From positions 236,574-300,573 of the forward strand of contig MHZT01000051.1 of the NCBI GenBank assembly GCA_001828855.1: 64,000 bases of DNA. The letters run 5' to 3'. Below the pieces are notes generated by a model that saw only the letters and a list, made by a program, of their open reading frames with translations, was not told where the DNA came from and made no database searches. The DNA is from Rhodobacterales bacterium RIFCSPHIGHO2_02_FULL_62_130. GTDB taxonomy: Bacteria > Pseudomonadota > Alphaproteobacteria > Rhodobacterales > Rhodobacteraceae. Numbering within the stretch: position 1 is the stretch's first letter; each line of letters opens with the position of its first letter. A program made the translations under genes and the position numbers. Below are positions 57,056 to 64,000 of the stretch, piece by piece.

Positions 57056-57843
57056 CACGCCGCCTTTGCTTTGGTGAACAGGCGGTCAAAGTTGGCGGTG
57101 GTGGCGGCGGCAAACTCGGCCTCGGTCAGACCGAACACCTGCGCGCCTGCCTTGGCGGTGAAGGCGGTATAGGCCGGTTCATTGCGCCGACCCCTATAGG
57201 GCGGGGGGGCAAGGTAGGGGCTGTCGGTTTCCAGCAATATCCGGTCCAGCGGCGCGCGGGCGAAGATGTCGCGCAACTCCTGAGATTTGGGGAAGGCGGT
57301 GATGCCCGACATCGACAGGTAAAAGCCCATCTCAAGCGCGGCCAGCCCCAAGGCTTCGGAACTGGAGAAGCAATGCATGACGCAAGTGTAGGGACGTTCG
57401 GCCATACCCTCGGCCAGTATCCGCGCCATGTCGTCATCGGCGGCGCGGGCGTGGATGATCAGCGGCAGGCCGGTTTCCTGTGCGGCTTGGATATGCACGC
57501 GCAGGCTGGTCTGCTGGATCGTGGCACTTTCAGCGGTGTAGTGGTAGTCCAGCCCCGTCTCGCCGATGCCCACAAACTTGGGATGCGCGGCAAGGGCAAC
57601 CAGTTGATCCAGCGTGGCCAGCGGTTCTTCGGCGGCGCTCATCGGGTGGGTGCCTGCGGCGTAGAACACGCCGTCATAGGTTTCGGCAATCGCGCGCACT
57701 TGCGGTTCATTCCGCAGGCGGGTGCAGATTGTGACCATCCGCGTCACGCCAGCAGCACGGGCGCGGGCAATGATTTCGGGCAATTCGCCGTTGAAATCAG
57801 GGAAGTCGAGGTGACAGTGGCTGTCGACTATTTCGGGGGGCAT
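57055..57843 (-). CDS. tatD: TatD family hydrolase
   Basis: A 262-residue metal-dependent deoxyribonuclease-type hydrolase (YcfH/TatD) with a TIM barrel. It starts IVDSHCHLDFPDF (HxH); GIGETGLDYHY, PLIIHARAADDD, CVMHCFSSS and ETDSPYLAPPPYRG are conserved metal or active-site blocks. It lies 3 bases downstream of holB, the usual arrangement. Confidence 0.94.
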   Translation of the reverse strand: MPPEIVDSHCHLDFPDFNGELPEIIARARAAGVTRMVTICTRLRNEPQVRAIAETYDGVFYAAGTHPMSAAEEPLATLDQLVALAAHPKFVGIGETGLDYHYTAESATIQQTSLRVHIQAAQETGLPLIIHARAADDDMARILAEGMAERPYTCVMHCFSSSEALGLAALEMGFYLSMSGITAFPKSQELRDIFARAPLDRILLETDSPYLAPPPYRGRRNEPAYTAFTAKAGAQVFGLTEAEFAAATTANFDRLFTKAKAA

Positions 57844-57846
57844 GGG

Positions 57847-58971
57847 CTACCTTTGGGCGAGCGTTCCCGCCGTGGCGTCGATTTGCAGAACCATATCCAT
57901 GAGAAGGGCGGCAGGGTCAAGGTTCACCGCCTTGCCGCGCCGCGCGCGGATGCCAAGGTGTTGCGCCACATCCGCCCAGACCCGCGCAGCCTGCGGGTGC
58001 GGCGACAGGCGCGCGATCAGATCGCCTTCGCCCTTTGCGGCCTCGGGCGGCAGATAGCCAAGGGTTCCGGCGCGGGCAAGGCGGGCCAGAAACAGATCGA
58101 GCAGGGTGACGATCAGTTCGAATTGTGGTCCGGCACCCTTGCCCGCGCCCGCCTCGGCCAAGGCCAGCGCGCGGGGGCGGTCAAGGCGGGGCAGGGTGGA
58201 GAACAGGTTGATAAGGGTCTGATACAGTTTCAGCCCGTCAAGATTGGTCATGCGAAACGCCTCGCCGACCGAGCCGCCTGCGAGTTCGGCCAGCGCCACA
58301 CGATCTTCGGGGGCAACATCGCCGCCCGCTTGGGTCAGCGCGTCGGACAGGTTTTCGGGCGACAGCGGCCCCAGTCGCAACTCGCGGCAGCGCGAGCGTA
58401 TGGTGGGCAACAGCCGCGCAGGCTGATGCGAGATCAGCAGCAGGGTCACACCCGAGGGCGGTTCCTCCAGCAGTTTCAGCAGCGCGTTGGCGGCGGAGGT
58501 GTTCATGTCGTCCACCGCGTCGATGATCGCCACGCGGCGGCCACCGTCAGCGGCGGACAGCGCGAAGAAGGACTTCATCTTGCGGACCTCATCCACCGTA
58601 ATGTCCTGTTTCAGCCGCGCGGCCTTTTCGTCATAGGGGCGGCGCAGCAGGAACAGGCGCGGTTCGGACAGGGCGGACAGGCGGCGGGCAACGGGGTGGC
58701 TGTCGGGAATATCAAGGCTGTCGGGCGGCGGCGGGGCGAACATGCCGCCGTCGTTTTCCGGCGTGGCCAGCAGGAACCGTGCGATGCGCCACGCCAGCGT
58801 GGCCTTGCCCACCCCGCGCGGGCCGGTCATCAGCCAGCCGTGATGCAGCCGCCCGCCGTTGAACGCGCGCAGAAATTCGGCGTCCGCGCCGGTCTGGCCG
58901 ATCAGATGGTGGGTGTTGCGCGGGTGCGGCGCGCCCTCGATCCGGTCGGGTTCGGGGATGTCGTCGCTCAT
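57847..58971 (-). CDS. holB: DNA polymerase III subunit delta'
   Basis: Delta' is the rigid stator of the clamp loader. The 374-residue protein begins with HHLIGQTGADAEFLRAF; the AAA+ P-loop is degenerate (MTGPRGVGKATLAWRIARFLL), and SRC appears in TIRSRCRELRLGPL. Its start overlaps the tmk stop by 4 bases, so it is in the tmk-holB-tatD operon. Confidence 0.93.
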   Translation of the reverse strand: MSDDIPEPDRIEGAPHPRNTHHLIGQTGADAEFLRAFNGGRLHHGWLMTGPRGVGKATLAWRIARFLLATPENDGGMFAPPPPDSLDIPDSHPVARRLSALSEPRLFLLRRPYDEKAARLKQDITVDEVRKMKSFFALSAADGGRRVAIIDAVDDMNTSAANALLKLLEEPPSGVTLLLISHQPARLLPTIRSRCRELRLGPLSPENLSDALTQAGGDVAPEDRVALAELAGGSVGEAFRMTNLDGLKLYQTLINLFSTLPRLDRPRALALAEAGAGKGAGPQFELIVTLLDLFLARLARAGTLGYLPPEAAKGEGDLIARLSPHPQAARVWADVAQHLGIRARRGKAVNLDPAALLMDMVLQIDATAGTLAQR

Positions 58972-59588
58972 GGCTGCAAATGTGCCAAAGCGGTGGCCAG
59001 AACATCCGCCGCGACGGCCTCGGGCGTGCGCGCGCCATTGATCACCGCAAAGCGTGGATGCGCCGTTGCCAGTGCCAGAAAGCCCGCGCGGGCCTTTTCC
59101 TGCACGGCGATTCCCATATCTTCAAACCGCATTTCCTTGCCCGCACGGGCCACGGCGCGCGACAGGCCAAGGGTGGGTTCAATGTCGATAAGCACGGTCA
59201 GATCGGGTTCGCAGCCGATCACCAGATCGTGCAACCGGTCCACCGTGTCGCGCAGATCGCCGCGCGTGAGGCCCTGATAGATGCGGGTTGAATCGGCGAA
59301 ACGATCCGAGATCACCACCTCGCCGCGCGCCAGCGCAGGGCGGATGGTCTTTTCCAGATGGTCGCGGCGGGCGGCGGTGAACAGCAGCAGCTCGGTTTCG
59401 GTGGACCAGCGGTCAGGCTCGCCCTCCAGCACAAGGCGGCGGATTTCCTCGGCCCCCTTGCTGCCACCCGGTTCGCGGGTCAGGCACACCACATGCCCAA
59501 GCCCGCGCAGGGCATCAGCCAAAAGGCGGGCCTGTGTCGATTTGCCAGACCCGTCGATACCTTCAAAGCTGAGAAACGCGCCCGCCAT
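58968..59588 (-). CDS. tmk: Thymidylate kinase
   Basis: Tmk phosphorylates dTMP to dTDP. The 206-residue protein has the P-loop FEGIDGSGKSTQ (8-19), the LTREPGG motif and VISDRFADSTRIYQG, with a LID-region segment near the C-terminus. The ATG follows the preceding TAG without a gap. Confidence 0.95.
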   Translation of the reverse strand: MAGAFLSFEGIDGSGKSTQARLLADALRGLGHVVCLTREPGGSKGAEEIRRLVLEGEPDRWSTETELLLFTAARRDHLEKTIRPALARGEVVISDRFADSTRIYQGLTRGDLRDTVDRLHDLVIGCEPDLTVLIDIEPTLGLSRAVARAGKEMRFEDMGIAVQEKARAGFLALATAHPRFAVINGARTPEAVAADVLATALAHLQP

Positions 59589-60758
59589 CTAGCTGGCCGG
59601 AGCCTCACCGAAATAGCGGGATTGCAGCACTTGGGCGGCGGTGGTCAGGCGTTTCATGAAACCACCTTTTGCCACGTCGGCTTCGGCCACCAAGGGGATG
59701 CGGTGTTCGGGCAGATCGGGGATGCGGATCACCAACTCGGCCAGCACAGCACCCTTGGTAATCGGAGCCGACAGCGGACCGCTATAGATCACATCCGCCG
59801 ACAGCCCGTCTTGGGCCATTGCTGGCAGCAGCAGTCGCACGTCTTCGGCAGGGACCAGACCGACGGTTTCGGCCTCACCCATGAACACCTCGGCGTCGGC
59901 CACCTTGACCCCAGCCTTGGCCACGGTTTTCAGCGAAAACTGCCGGAAAGCCCAAGTGGCAATGCGTTCGGCCTCTTCGGCACGCTCTTTGTCAGAGGCC
60001 AAGCCCGAGATCGCAAAGATGATCCGCCGCTCGCCCTGCTTGACCGATCCAACCATGCCATAGCCAGCCTCGGTGGTGTGGCCGGTTTTCAGGCCATCGG
60101 CCCCGATCCCCAGCTTCAACAGCGGGTTCCGGTTGTTGGCATTGGCGGGTGCGCGGTCTTTGTAGTTGAATTCGGTCTCCGAAAACACCGGATAATATTC
60201 GGGAAACTCTTCGATCAGGCGGCGCGACAGCAGGCCCAGATCCTTCATGCTCATGCGCTGTCCCGGATCAGGCCAGCCGCTTGAATTGGTGAAATGCGAG
60301 TTTTCAAGCCCCAAGGCCGCCGCGCGTTCGGTCATCTTGGCGGCAAACTCGGCCTCTGATCCTTCCAGCCCTTCGGCAACCACCACGCAGGCATCATTGC
60401 CGGAATTGACGATCATGCCGTGGATCAACTCATCCACAGTCGGGCGGTCGCCCTCTTGCAGATACATGGTCGAGCCACCCTGTGCGGTCATCGCCGTGGC
60501 ATTTTCCGAAACCGAAAACGCGGTATCCAGTGTGACGCGGCCATCCTTGAGGGCCTCGAACAGCATGTTGATCGTCATCAGCTTGGACATGGAGGCGGGG
60601 GGCAGCGAGACCTCGCCGTTCTTGTCCAGAAGCACGGTATGCGTTGTCAGGTCATAGACCCAAGCCGCATTTGCACGGGTTTCAAAGGCATGGCCGGGCA
60701 GGGCCACCAGCAAGGTGGCAGCAAGGGCCGAGGCAGCAAGGCGCAGTTTGGCGAACAT
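59589..60758 (-). CDS. D-alanyl-D-alanine carboxypeptidase (DacC/DacF type)
   Basis: A 389-residue penicillin-binding protein (peptidase S11) that trims peptidoglycan pentapeptides in the periplasm. It has a signal peptide (LRLAASALAATLLVALPGHA) and the active-site motifs SMSK (56-59), SGN (119-121) and KTG (224-226); the C-terminal PBP5 domain ends LTTAAQVLQSRYFG. ATG 60758 (MFAKLRL) is preferred. It lies between the SPOR lipoprotein gene and tmk. Confidence 0.93.
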   Translation of the reverse strand: MFAKLRLAASALAATLLVALPGHAFETRANAAWVYDLTTHTVLLDKNGEVSLPPASMSKLMTINMLFEALKDGRVTLDTAFSVSENATAMTAQGGSTMYLQEGDRPTVDELIHGMIVNSGNDACVVVAEGLEGSEAEFAAKMTERAAALGLENSHFTNSSGWPDPGQRMSMKDLGLLSRRLIEEFPEYYPVFSETEFNYKDRAPANANNRNPLLKLGIGADGLKTGHTTEAGYGMVGSVKQGERRIIFAISGLASDKERAEEAERIATWAFRQFSLKTVAKAGVKVADAEVFMGEAETVGLVPAEDVRLLLPAMAQDGLSADVIYSGPLSAPITKGAVLAELVIRIPDLPEHRIPLVAEADVAKGGFMKRLTTAAQVLQSRYFGEAPAS

Positions 60759-60765
60759 CGGGGGC

Positions 60766-61626
60766 TTATCCGCGTTTGAGGAAATAGGCGTCGGCGAAAC
60801 CGGCGGCTTTGATCTTGGCCAGCATGGCGGCATCGCCACGGGCAGTCACGCTCCAAAAGACTTTGCCCTGGCTTTCTTCCTTGTGCGAGGAAACTGCGAT
60901 GCCCGCCTTGGTCAGGGCATCGACCGCGCGTTGGGCATTGGACTCGATCGAGAATATGCCGATCTGGATCACCGCACCGCCGGTTGCCACTGGGGCAGGG
61001 GTTTGGGGGGCAGGCGTTTGCGGGGCGGACTCTGCCGCGACGGTTGGTGCGGTGGGGAGTGCCGGACCCTCGACGGTTTTGCCTTCGGCCTTGTCGATCG
61101 CACCGGCGGCAATCGCCGCAGTATCAAGCGGTGTCGTTTCCACGGTTTCGCTGGCGTCCAGAATCGGCTTGCTGGCATCAGTGGCCGCAGGGGCCTCTTC
61201 ACGCCGCAGGGCCGTCACGCTGATCTTGCCGGGTTGCCCCGCAAGCAGGCCCAAAGCCGCCGCCGCATCCGACGAAATCTGCAGTTTCGGTCCGGGATTG
61301 TCACGCTCGCGTCGGAACAGCGCCCCGATCACGAACTTGCCATTGGCCGGATTGCGAAGGATGACCCGTTCCGGATCGACCGCATCGGGGCTTGCAACCC
61401 AGACCCCGCCCAGCGACGGCCGCCCGTCCCAAAGCGCATCGTCGGTAATCTGGAACACATCAGGCGCTTCGACATCGCGGTCGACAAGCTTGACAGAGGT
61501 GGCTGAAGCAACGGCCCGCGTCTCGTCCGCCGGAGGTTTGGCGGCAAACGGCCCCGGTTGACAGCCCGCCAAAGCCAATCCCGCGGCGGTGCCTAGGACC
61601 ACAAGCCTTATCGACGTTCCTGCCAT
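60766..61626 (-). CDS. SPOR-domain lipoprotein
   Basis: A 286-residue protein with a lipoprotein signal (lipobox LALAGC, cysteine 22), a middle region (~45-150), a Pro/Ala-rich linker and a C-terminal SPOR domain (about 215-286, VIQIGIFSIESNAQRAVDALTKAG). SPOR domains bind denuded septal glycan, so a division-site role is likely. It starts the operon with the D,D-carboxypeptidase, 7 bases apart. Confidence 0.88.
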   Translation of the reverse strand: MAGTSIRLVVLGTAAGLALAGCQPGPFAAKPPADETRAVASATSVKLVDRDVEAPDVFQITDDALWDGRPSLGGVWVASPDAVDPERVILRNPANGKFVIGALFRRERDNPGPKLQISSDAAAALGLLAGQPGKISVTALRREEAPAATDASKPILDASETVETTPLDTAAIAAGAIDKAEGKTVEGPALPTAPTVAAESAPQTPAPQTPAPVATGGAVIQIGIFSIESNAQRAVDALTKAGIAVSSHKEESQGKVFWSVTARGDAAMLAKIKAAGFADAYFLKRG

Positions 61627-61888
61627 TCTCTGCCCTCAATGATGCGCGTTCTGCGGCGCGCTTGCTGTTCAATCCCGTCAGGCAAGGCCCGCAGGTCCCG
61701 CGTGACCGCCCGATTTTCCGGCTATTCTAACCGCAGGCAAGGGCCGTGGAAAGGGCGGCACGAAAGATGCGCGGAAATCGGTGTGCAACTTTGCGTCAAC
61801 ACCTTTCAGAATCACCGCCACCCCGCTATTCCGCACCAGCCGCCGTTGCGCGCCCGTAGTCTTTGACGTAGGGGGCAGCATAGGCAAA
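61627..61888. other. 262-bp spacer, no supported gene
   Basis: Between the SPOR lipoprotein gene start and tRNA-Ser. It should hold the promoters for both, but I see no clear motif or gene. Confidence 0.5.
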
Positions 61889-61978
61889 GGAAGTGTGGCC
61901 GAGTGGTTTAAGGCTCTAGTCTTGAAAACTAGCGTGGGTGGAAGCCCACCGTGGGTTCGAATCCCACCGCTTCCGCCA
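61889..61978 (+). tRNA. tRNA-Ser (anticodon TGA)
   Basis: Acceptor stem GGAAGTG/CGCTTCC, D-arm GCCGAGTGGTTTAAGGC, anticodon loop CTTGAAA (TGA), long variable arm (GTGGGTGGAAGCCCAC), T-arm GGGTTCGAATCCC and encoded CCA. It reads UCA/UCG-type serine codons and lies 144 bp upstream of an integrase gene, so its 3' end is the likely attachment site. Confidence 0.96.
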
Positions 61979-62122
61979 TTTCAAAAATAGTTTTGATGAA
62001 TAATATTTCAGGATATCAATATCTTAACGCTGTCACCAGGCGGCGTCCCGGTCTGTGCTGTATTGATTGCCTCAAATTTTGCCCCACATAATGCTACACA
62101 CGAGGTGATTTGAGGGCGGGAT
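61979..62122. other. AT-rich junction between tRNA-Ser and integrase (probable attachment-site flank)
   Basis: Base composition changes abruptly after the tRNA (TTTCAAAAATAGTTTTGATG...), marking the left end of an integrated element. The core att repeat should lie in the tRNA 3' end; the second copy is beyond this window. Confidence 0.6.
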
Positions 62123-63397
62123 ATGAAGCTCACATTGCGCGGGAATACGTGGCATCTGCGGCGGCGGGTGCCGACCCGGTTTGCGGCAGTCGAACCCCGG
62201 CGTGAGGTCTGGGTGTCCTTACAGACCGACTCGCAGCAGCTTGCGGCCAAGAAAGCTCCTGGGGTGTGGGAAAGTCTGAGCGCGGGATGGGAAGCTCAGC
62301 TTGCGGGTCGGTCCGATGATGGTGCCGCGCGGTTTGAGGCGGCGCGCATGATCGCTGGCGGCCATGGTCTGACCTATATGCCGATCCGGGATATCGAACA
62401 ACTTCCTCTGGAGGAGCTGCTGGCACGCGTTGAGGTGCTGCAGCGCCGGGATGGGTCGACGAATCTTGCGATAGCCGCTGCGGTATTGGGCACAGTCGAG
62501 GTGCCCTCGATGACTGTGTCGCAGGCGCTGGAGGAATATTGGAAGCTGACGCCGGACCGGGTCCGTGGTAAAAGCGACGACCAGAAGCGCCGTTGGGTCA
62601 ATCCGCGCCGGAAGGCGGTCCGCAACTTCCTCGATGTGGTGGGTGATTTGCCGCTGGCACAGCTGAAACGCTCGGATTTTCTTGACTTCCGGGCTTGGTG
62701 GCTGGAACGGATCGCAGAAGAAGATCTGACGCCCAATTCGGCCAACAAGGATCTGATACACCTCGCGGATGTATTGACGACAGTGAATGAGCTGAAAGGC
62801 TTCGGATTCGAACTGCCAATGCATAAACTGACCCTGCAAAACGGGGATAAGAAAGAGCGCCTTCCGTTCTCTGATGACTGGATCCGCGATCACCTGCTGG
62901 CTTCGGACGCTTTGTCCGGTCTGAATGCCGAGGCGCGCTCGATCTTTTTGGGCATGATCAACACGGGCTGCCGACCCTCGGAGTTGGTGGGATTGACAGC
63001 CGAGCGCATTCGGCTGGCCCATGAGGTGCCCCATATTGTCATCGCCGCGGACGCAACACGCCAGATCAAGAACAAGACGTCGCGGCGAGAAATCCCGCTG
63101 ACCGGGGTCAGCCTCGATGCCTTCCGCGCTTTTCCAAAAGGGTTCCCACACTACCGGGAGAAGCCCGCCACCTTGTCGGCCACGGTGAACAAATTCTTGC
63201 GTACGAACGGCTTGATGGAGAGCGATGAACACGTAATGTACAGCCTGCGGCACAGTTTTGAGGACCGGATGCTGCGTGGGCGGATCGACGAACGGGTCCG
63301 GCGCGAATTCATGGGGCATTCGCTGGGCCGGCAAAAATATGGACAAGCGGGTGGGCTTGCATTCAAGGCGGGGGAGCTGGCGCGCATTGCGTTCTAA
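62123..63397 (+). CDS. Tyrosine recombinase / integrase (DUF6538 N-terminal type)
   Basis: A 424-residue tyrosine integrase. The N-terminal region (TLRGNTWHLRRRVPTRF) looks like the DUF6538 domain found in alphaproteobacterial integrases; a SAM-like core-binding domain (~130-240) follows, then the catalytic domain with R284 (TGCRPSEL), K318, R376 (YSLRHSFE), H399 (FMGHS) and nucleophile Y406 (QKYG). The first His of the HxxR motif is Y373, a common variant. It lies beside tRNA-Ser and its TAA overlaps the TAG of the next convergent gene. Confidence 0.95.
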   Translation: MKLTLRGNTWHLRRRVPTRFAAVEPRREVWVSLQTDSQQLAAKKAPGVWESLSAGWEAQLAGRSDDGAARFEAARMIAGGHGLTYMPIRDIEQLPLEELLARVEVLQRRDGSTNLAIAAAVLGTVEVPSMTVSQALEEYWKLTPDRVRGKSDDQKRRWVNPRRKAVRNFLDVVGDLPLAQLKRSDFLDFRAWWLERIAEEDLTPNSANKDLIHLADVLTTVNELKGFGFELPMHKLTLQNGDKKERLPFSDDWIRDHLLASDALSGLNAEARSIFLGMINTGCRPSELVGLTAERIRLAHEVPHIVIAADATRQIKNKTSRREIPLTGVSLDAFRAFPKGFPHYREKPATLSATVNKFLRTNGLMESDEHVMYSLRHSFEDRMLRGRIDERVRREFMGHSLGRQKYGQAGGLAFKAGELARIAF

Positions 63398-63690
63398 TGG
63401 CGGTGGATCAAGAGGGATTTTGCACGTTCCAACGCGGCGCGGCGCTCTTCGGCCAACTTCAATTCGGCCTCCAGGCGTAAAAAGACCGGCAGGTATGCGT
63501 TATCATATTCAAGCAGTTCGGCGATAATACGCAGCGCGTTTGAAATCCGTCCCTCATGCGAACCCGTGGATTTCTTTGCACGCGCCCTCGATCGTTCTGC
63601 GCTCTGCGCGCTAGGTTTGTCTTTAACACTGGGCGCCTTCGGCCCAGTGTATTGTTCTTCGCCGCCTGCCGCGGCAGTCTCTTCCGCCAT
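63394..63690 (-). CDS. Small hypothetical protein of the integrated element
   Basis: A 98-residue protein. The N-terminal ~45 residues are disordered and basic (KPSAQSAERSRARAKKS); the C-terminal half is helical and charged (LRLEAELKLAEERRAALERAK), probably a coiled coil. ATG 63690 has GGAGGT ten bases upstream; a GTG at 63702 is possible. It is convergent with the integrase with overlapping stops. No family is recognised; an accessory role (for example excision or DNA binding) is a guess. Confidence 0.6.
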   Translation of the reverse strand: MAEETAAAGGEEQYTGPKAPSVKDKPSAQSAERSRARAKKSTGSHEGRISNALRIIAELLEYDNAYLPVFLRLEAELKLAEERRAALERAKSLLIHRH

Positions 63691-63792
63691 CTCATCGTCC
63701 ACCTCCGATCAGGCCCGATATCTTCACGGCCATTACGGAACGGTGCGACGGGCTTCTGCCCTTCCCAGCCAGACGCGGGTCTTCGCAGAGCC

Positions 63793-64000
63793 ATGATCGC
63801 CGAAATCCTGCGGCCTGTCCTGCGAAATTTGCAGCAAAAAGCCCCAAGCCTGTGGACAACTTCGCAGGAAAGCCACTTGACGCCCGAACCCGCCACCCGC
63901 ACGCACCTCGGTGCTGACCTCGGTGCTGACCTCGGTGCTGACCTCGGTGCTGACCTCGGTGCTGACCTCGGTGCTGACCTCGGTGCTGACCTCGGTGCTG
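63793..64000 (+). CDS. 3'-partial open frame with (LGAD)n tetrapeptide repeat
   Basis: From ATG 63793 the frame reads MIAEILRPVLRNLQQ..., then from codon 39 (63907) repeats Leu-Gly-Ala-Asp and leaves the window still open. The frame is set by the 12-bp tandem repeat. The ribosome site is weak (GCAGAG). It could encode a repeat protein of the element or be a chance frame over a DNA repeat; two of the three plus-strand frames and all minus-strand frames of the unit are open, so openness alone is weak evidence. Confidence 0.35.
   Translation, partial: MIAEILRPVLRNLQQKAPSLWTTSQESHLTPEPATRTHLGADLGADLGADLGADLGADLGADLGADLGA
63905..64000. repeat. 12-bp tandem repeat (ACCTCGGTGCTG), at least 8 units
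   Basis: Eight identical units run head to tail from 63905 to the window end, so the true copy number is unknown. There are no spacers between units. It lies about 0.5 kb past the integrase within the integrated element. Confidence 0.95.

Noticed and set aside
63850..63860. DnaA-box-like TGTGGACAA near the repeat
   Set aside because: It is a single imperfect match (one base off TGTGGATAA) with no cluster or AT-rich unwinding region, so an origin is not supported.
63459..63902. Minus-strand open frame that continues into the 12-bp repeat
   Set aside because: It overlaps the better supported 98-residue gene in another frame. All three minus frames of the repeat unit are open, so length is uninformative.
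63905..64000. CRISPR array
   Set aside because: The 12-bp units are contiguous with no spacers, and no cas genes are visible.

Overview
The window reads as chromosomal DNA of a Rhodobacteraceae (Rhodobacterales, Alphaproteobacteria). Several gene neighbourhoods point there: ctaC-ctaB-(small protein)-ctaG-ctaE-SURF1-thrC-M16 protease, folB-folP-glmM, glyQ-(small membrane protein)-glyS, SPOR lipoprotein-DacC-tmk-holB-tatD, and ctaD beside a cytochrome c. The DNA is GC-rich throughout and starts are often GTG or TTG. The genus cannot be fixed from the sequence alone. Almost all of it is housekeeping core; only the last ~2 kb (after 61.98 kb) looks horizontally acquired.

Layout. 0-4.1 kb: 3' part of tex, a small membrane protein and tldD. 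4.1-8.5 kb: aa3-type cytochrome c oxidase subunits II and III with heme O synthase, CtaG and SURF1; subunit I (ctaD) lies far away at 45.6-47.3 kb beside a soluble cytochrome c. A perfect FNR-type box (TTGAT-N4-ATCAA) precedes each of the two oxidase loci. 8.5-13.8 kb: thrC, an M16 peptidase, a GNAT, a DUF1697 protein and an FAD-linked oxidase. 14.0-15.4 kb: mtnP-apt (methylthioadenosine/adenine salvage). 15.8-18.5 kb: GNAT, EcsC-like protein and metZ behind a SAM-II riboswitch followed by an intrinsic terminator. 18.7-21.7 kb: folE2 and a secreted protein whose trypsin-like domain has lost all three catalytic residues. 21.9-25.7 kb: glyQS, with an AT-richer extra segment inside glyS. 25.8-29.3 kb: PPDK and a SleB-like hydrolase behind a structured leader. 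29.4-33.8 kb: folB-folP-glmM and convergent opgC. 34.0-37.2 kb: ilvC divergent from two tandem Lrp/AsnC genes (18-bp palindrome between them) and a class V aminotransferase. 37.4-45.5 kb: UbiH-type hydroxylase, HAD nucleotidase, GntR regulator, a glycosyltransferase with a perfect CtrA box, carA, YqeY-like protein and small enzymes. 48.4-55.3 kb: lipB, tRNA-Leu(GAG), a polyamine-type ABC transporter and an agmatinase-family gene. 55.3-61.6 kb: AEC transporter, MBL hydrolase, tatD, holB, tmk, DacC-type carboxypeptidase and SPOR lipoprotein. 61.9-64.0 kb: tRNA-Ser(TGA), a tyrosine integrase, a small unknown gene and a 12-bp tandem repeat running off the window, which together mark an integrated element.

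Intergenic DNA carries two dispersed hairpin families. One is a short GGTGCGTG/CACGCACC hairpin (7 copies); the other is a long palindrome built on CCGCCGGAGGC (5 copies). Both show compensatory base changes between copies. Convergent gene pairs either contain these elements or an ordinary terminator, or overlap tail-to-tail by exactly four bases (CTAG or CTAA), seen four times.
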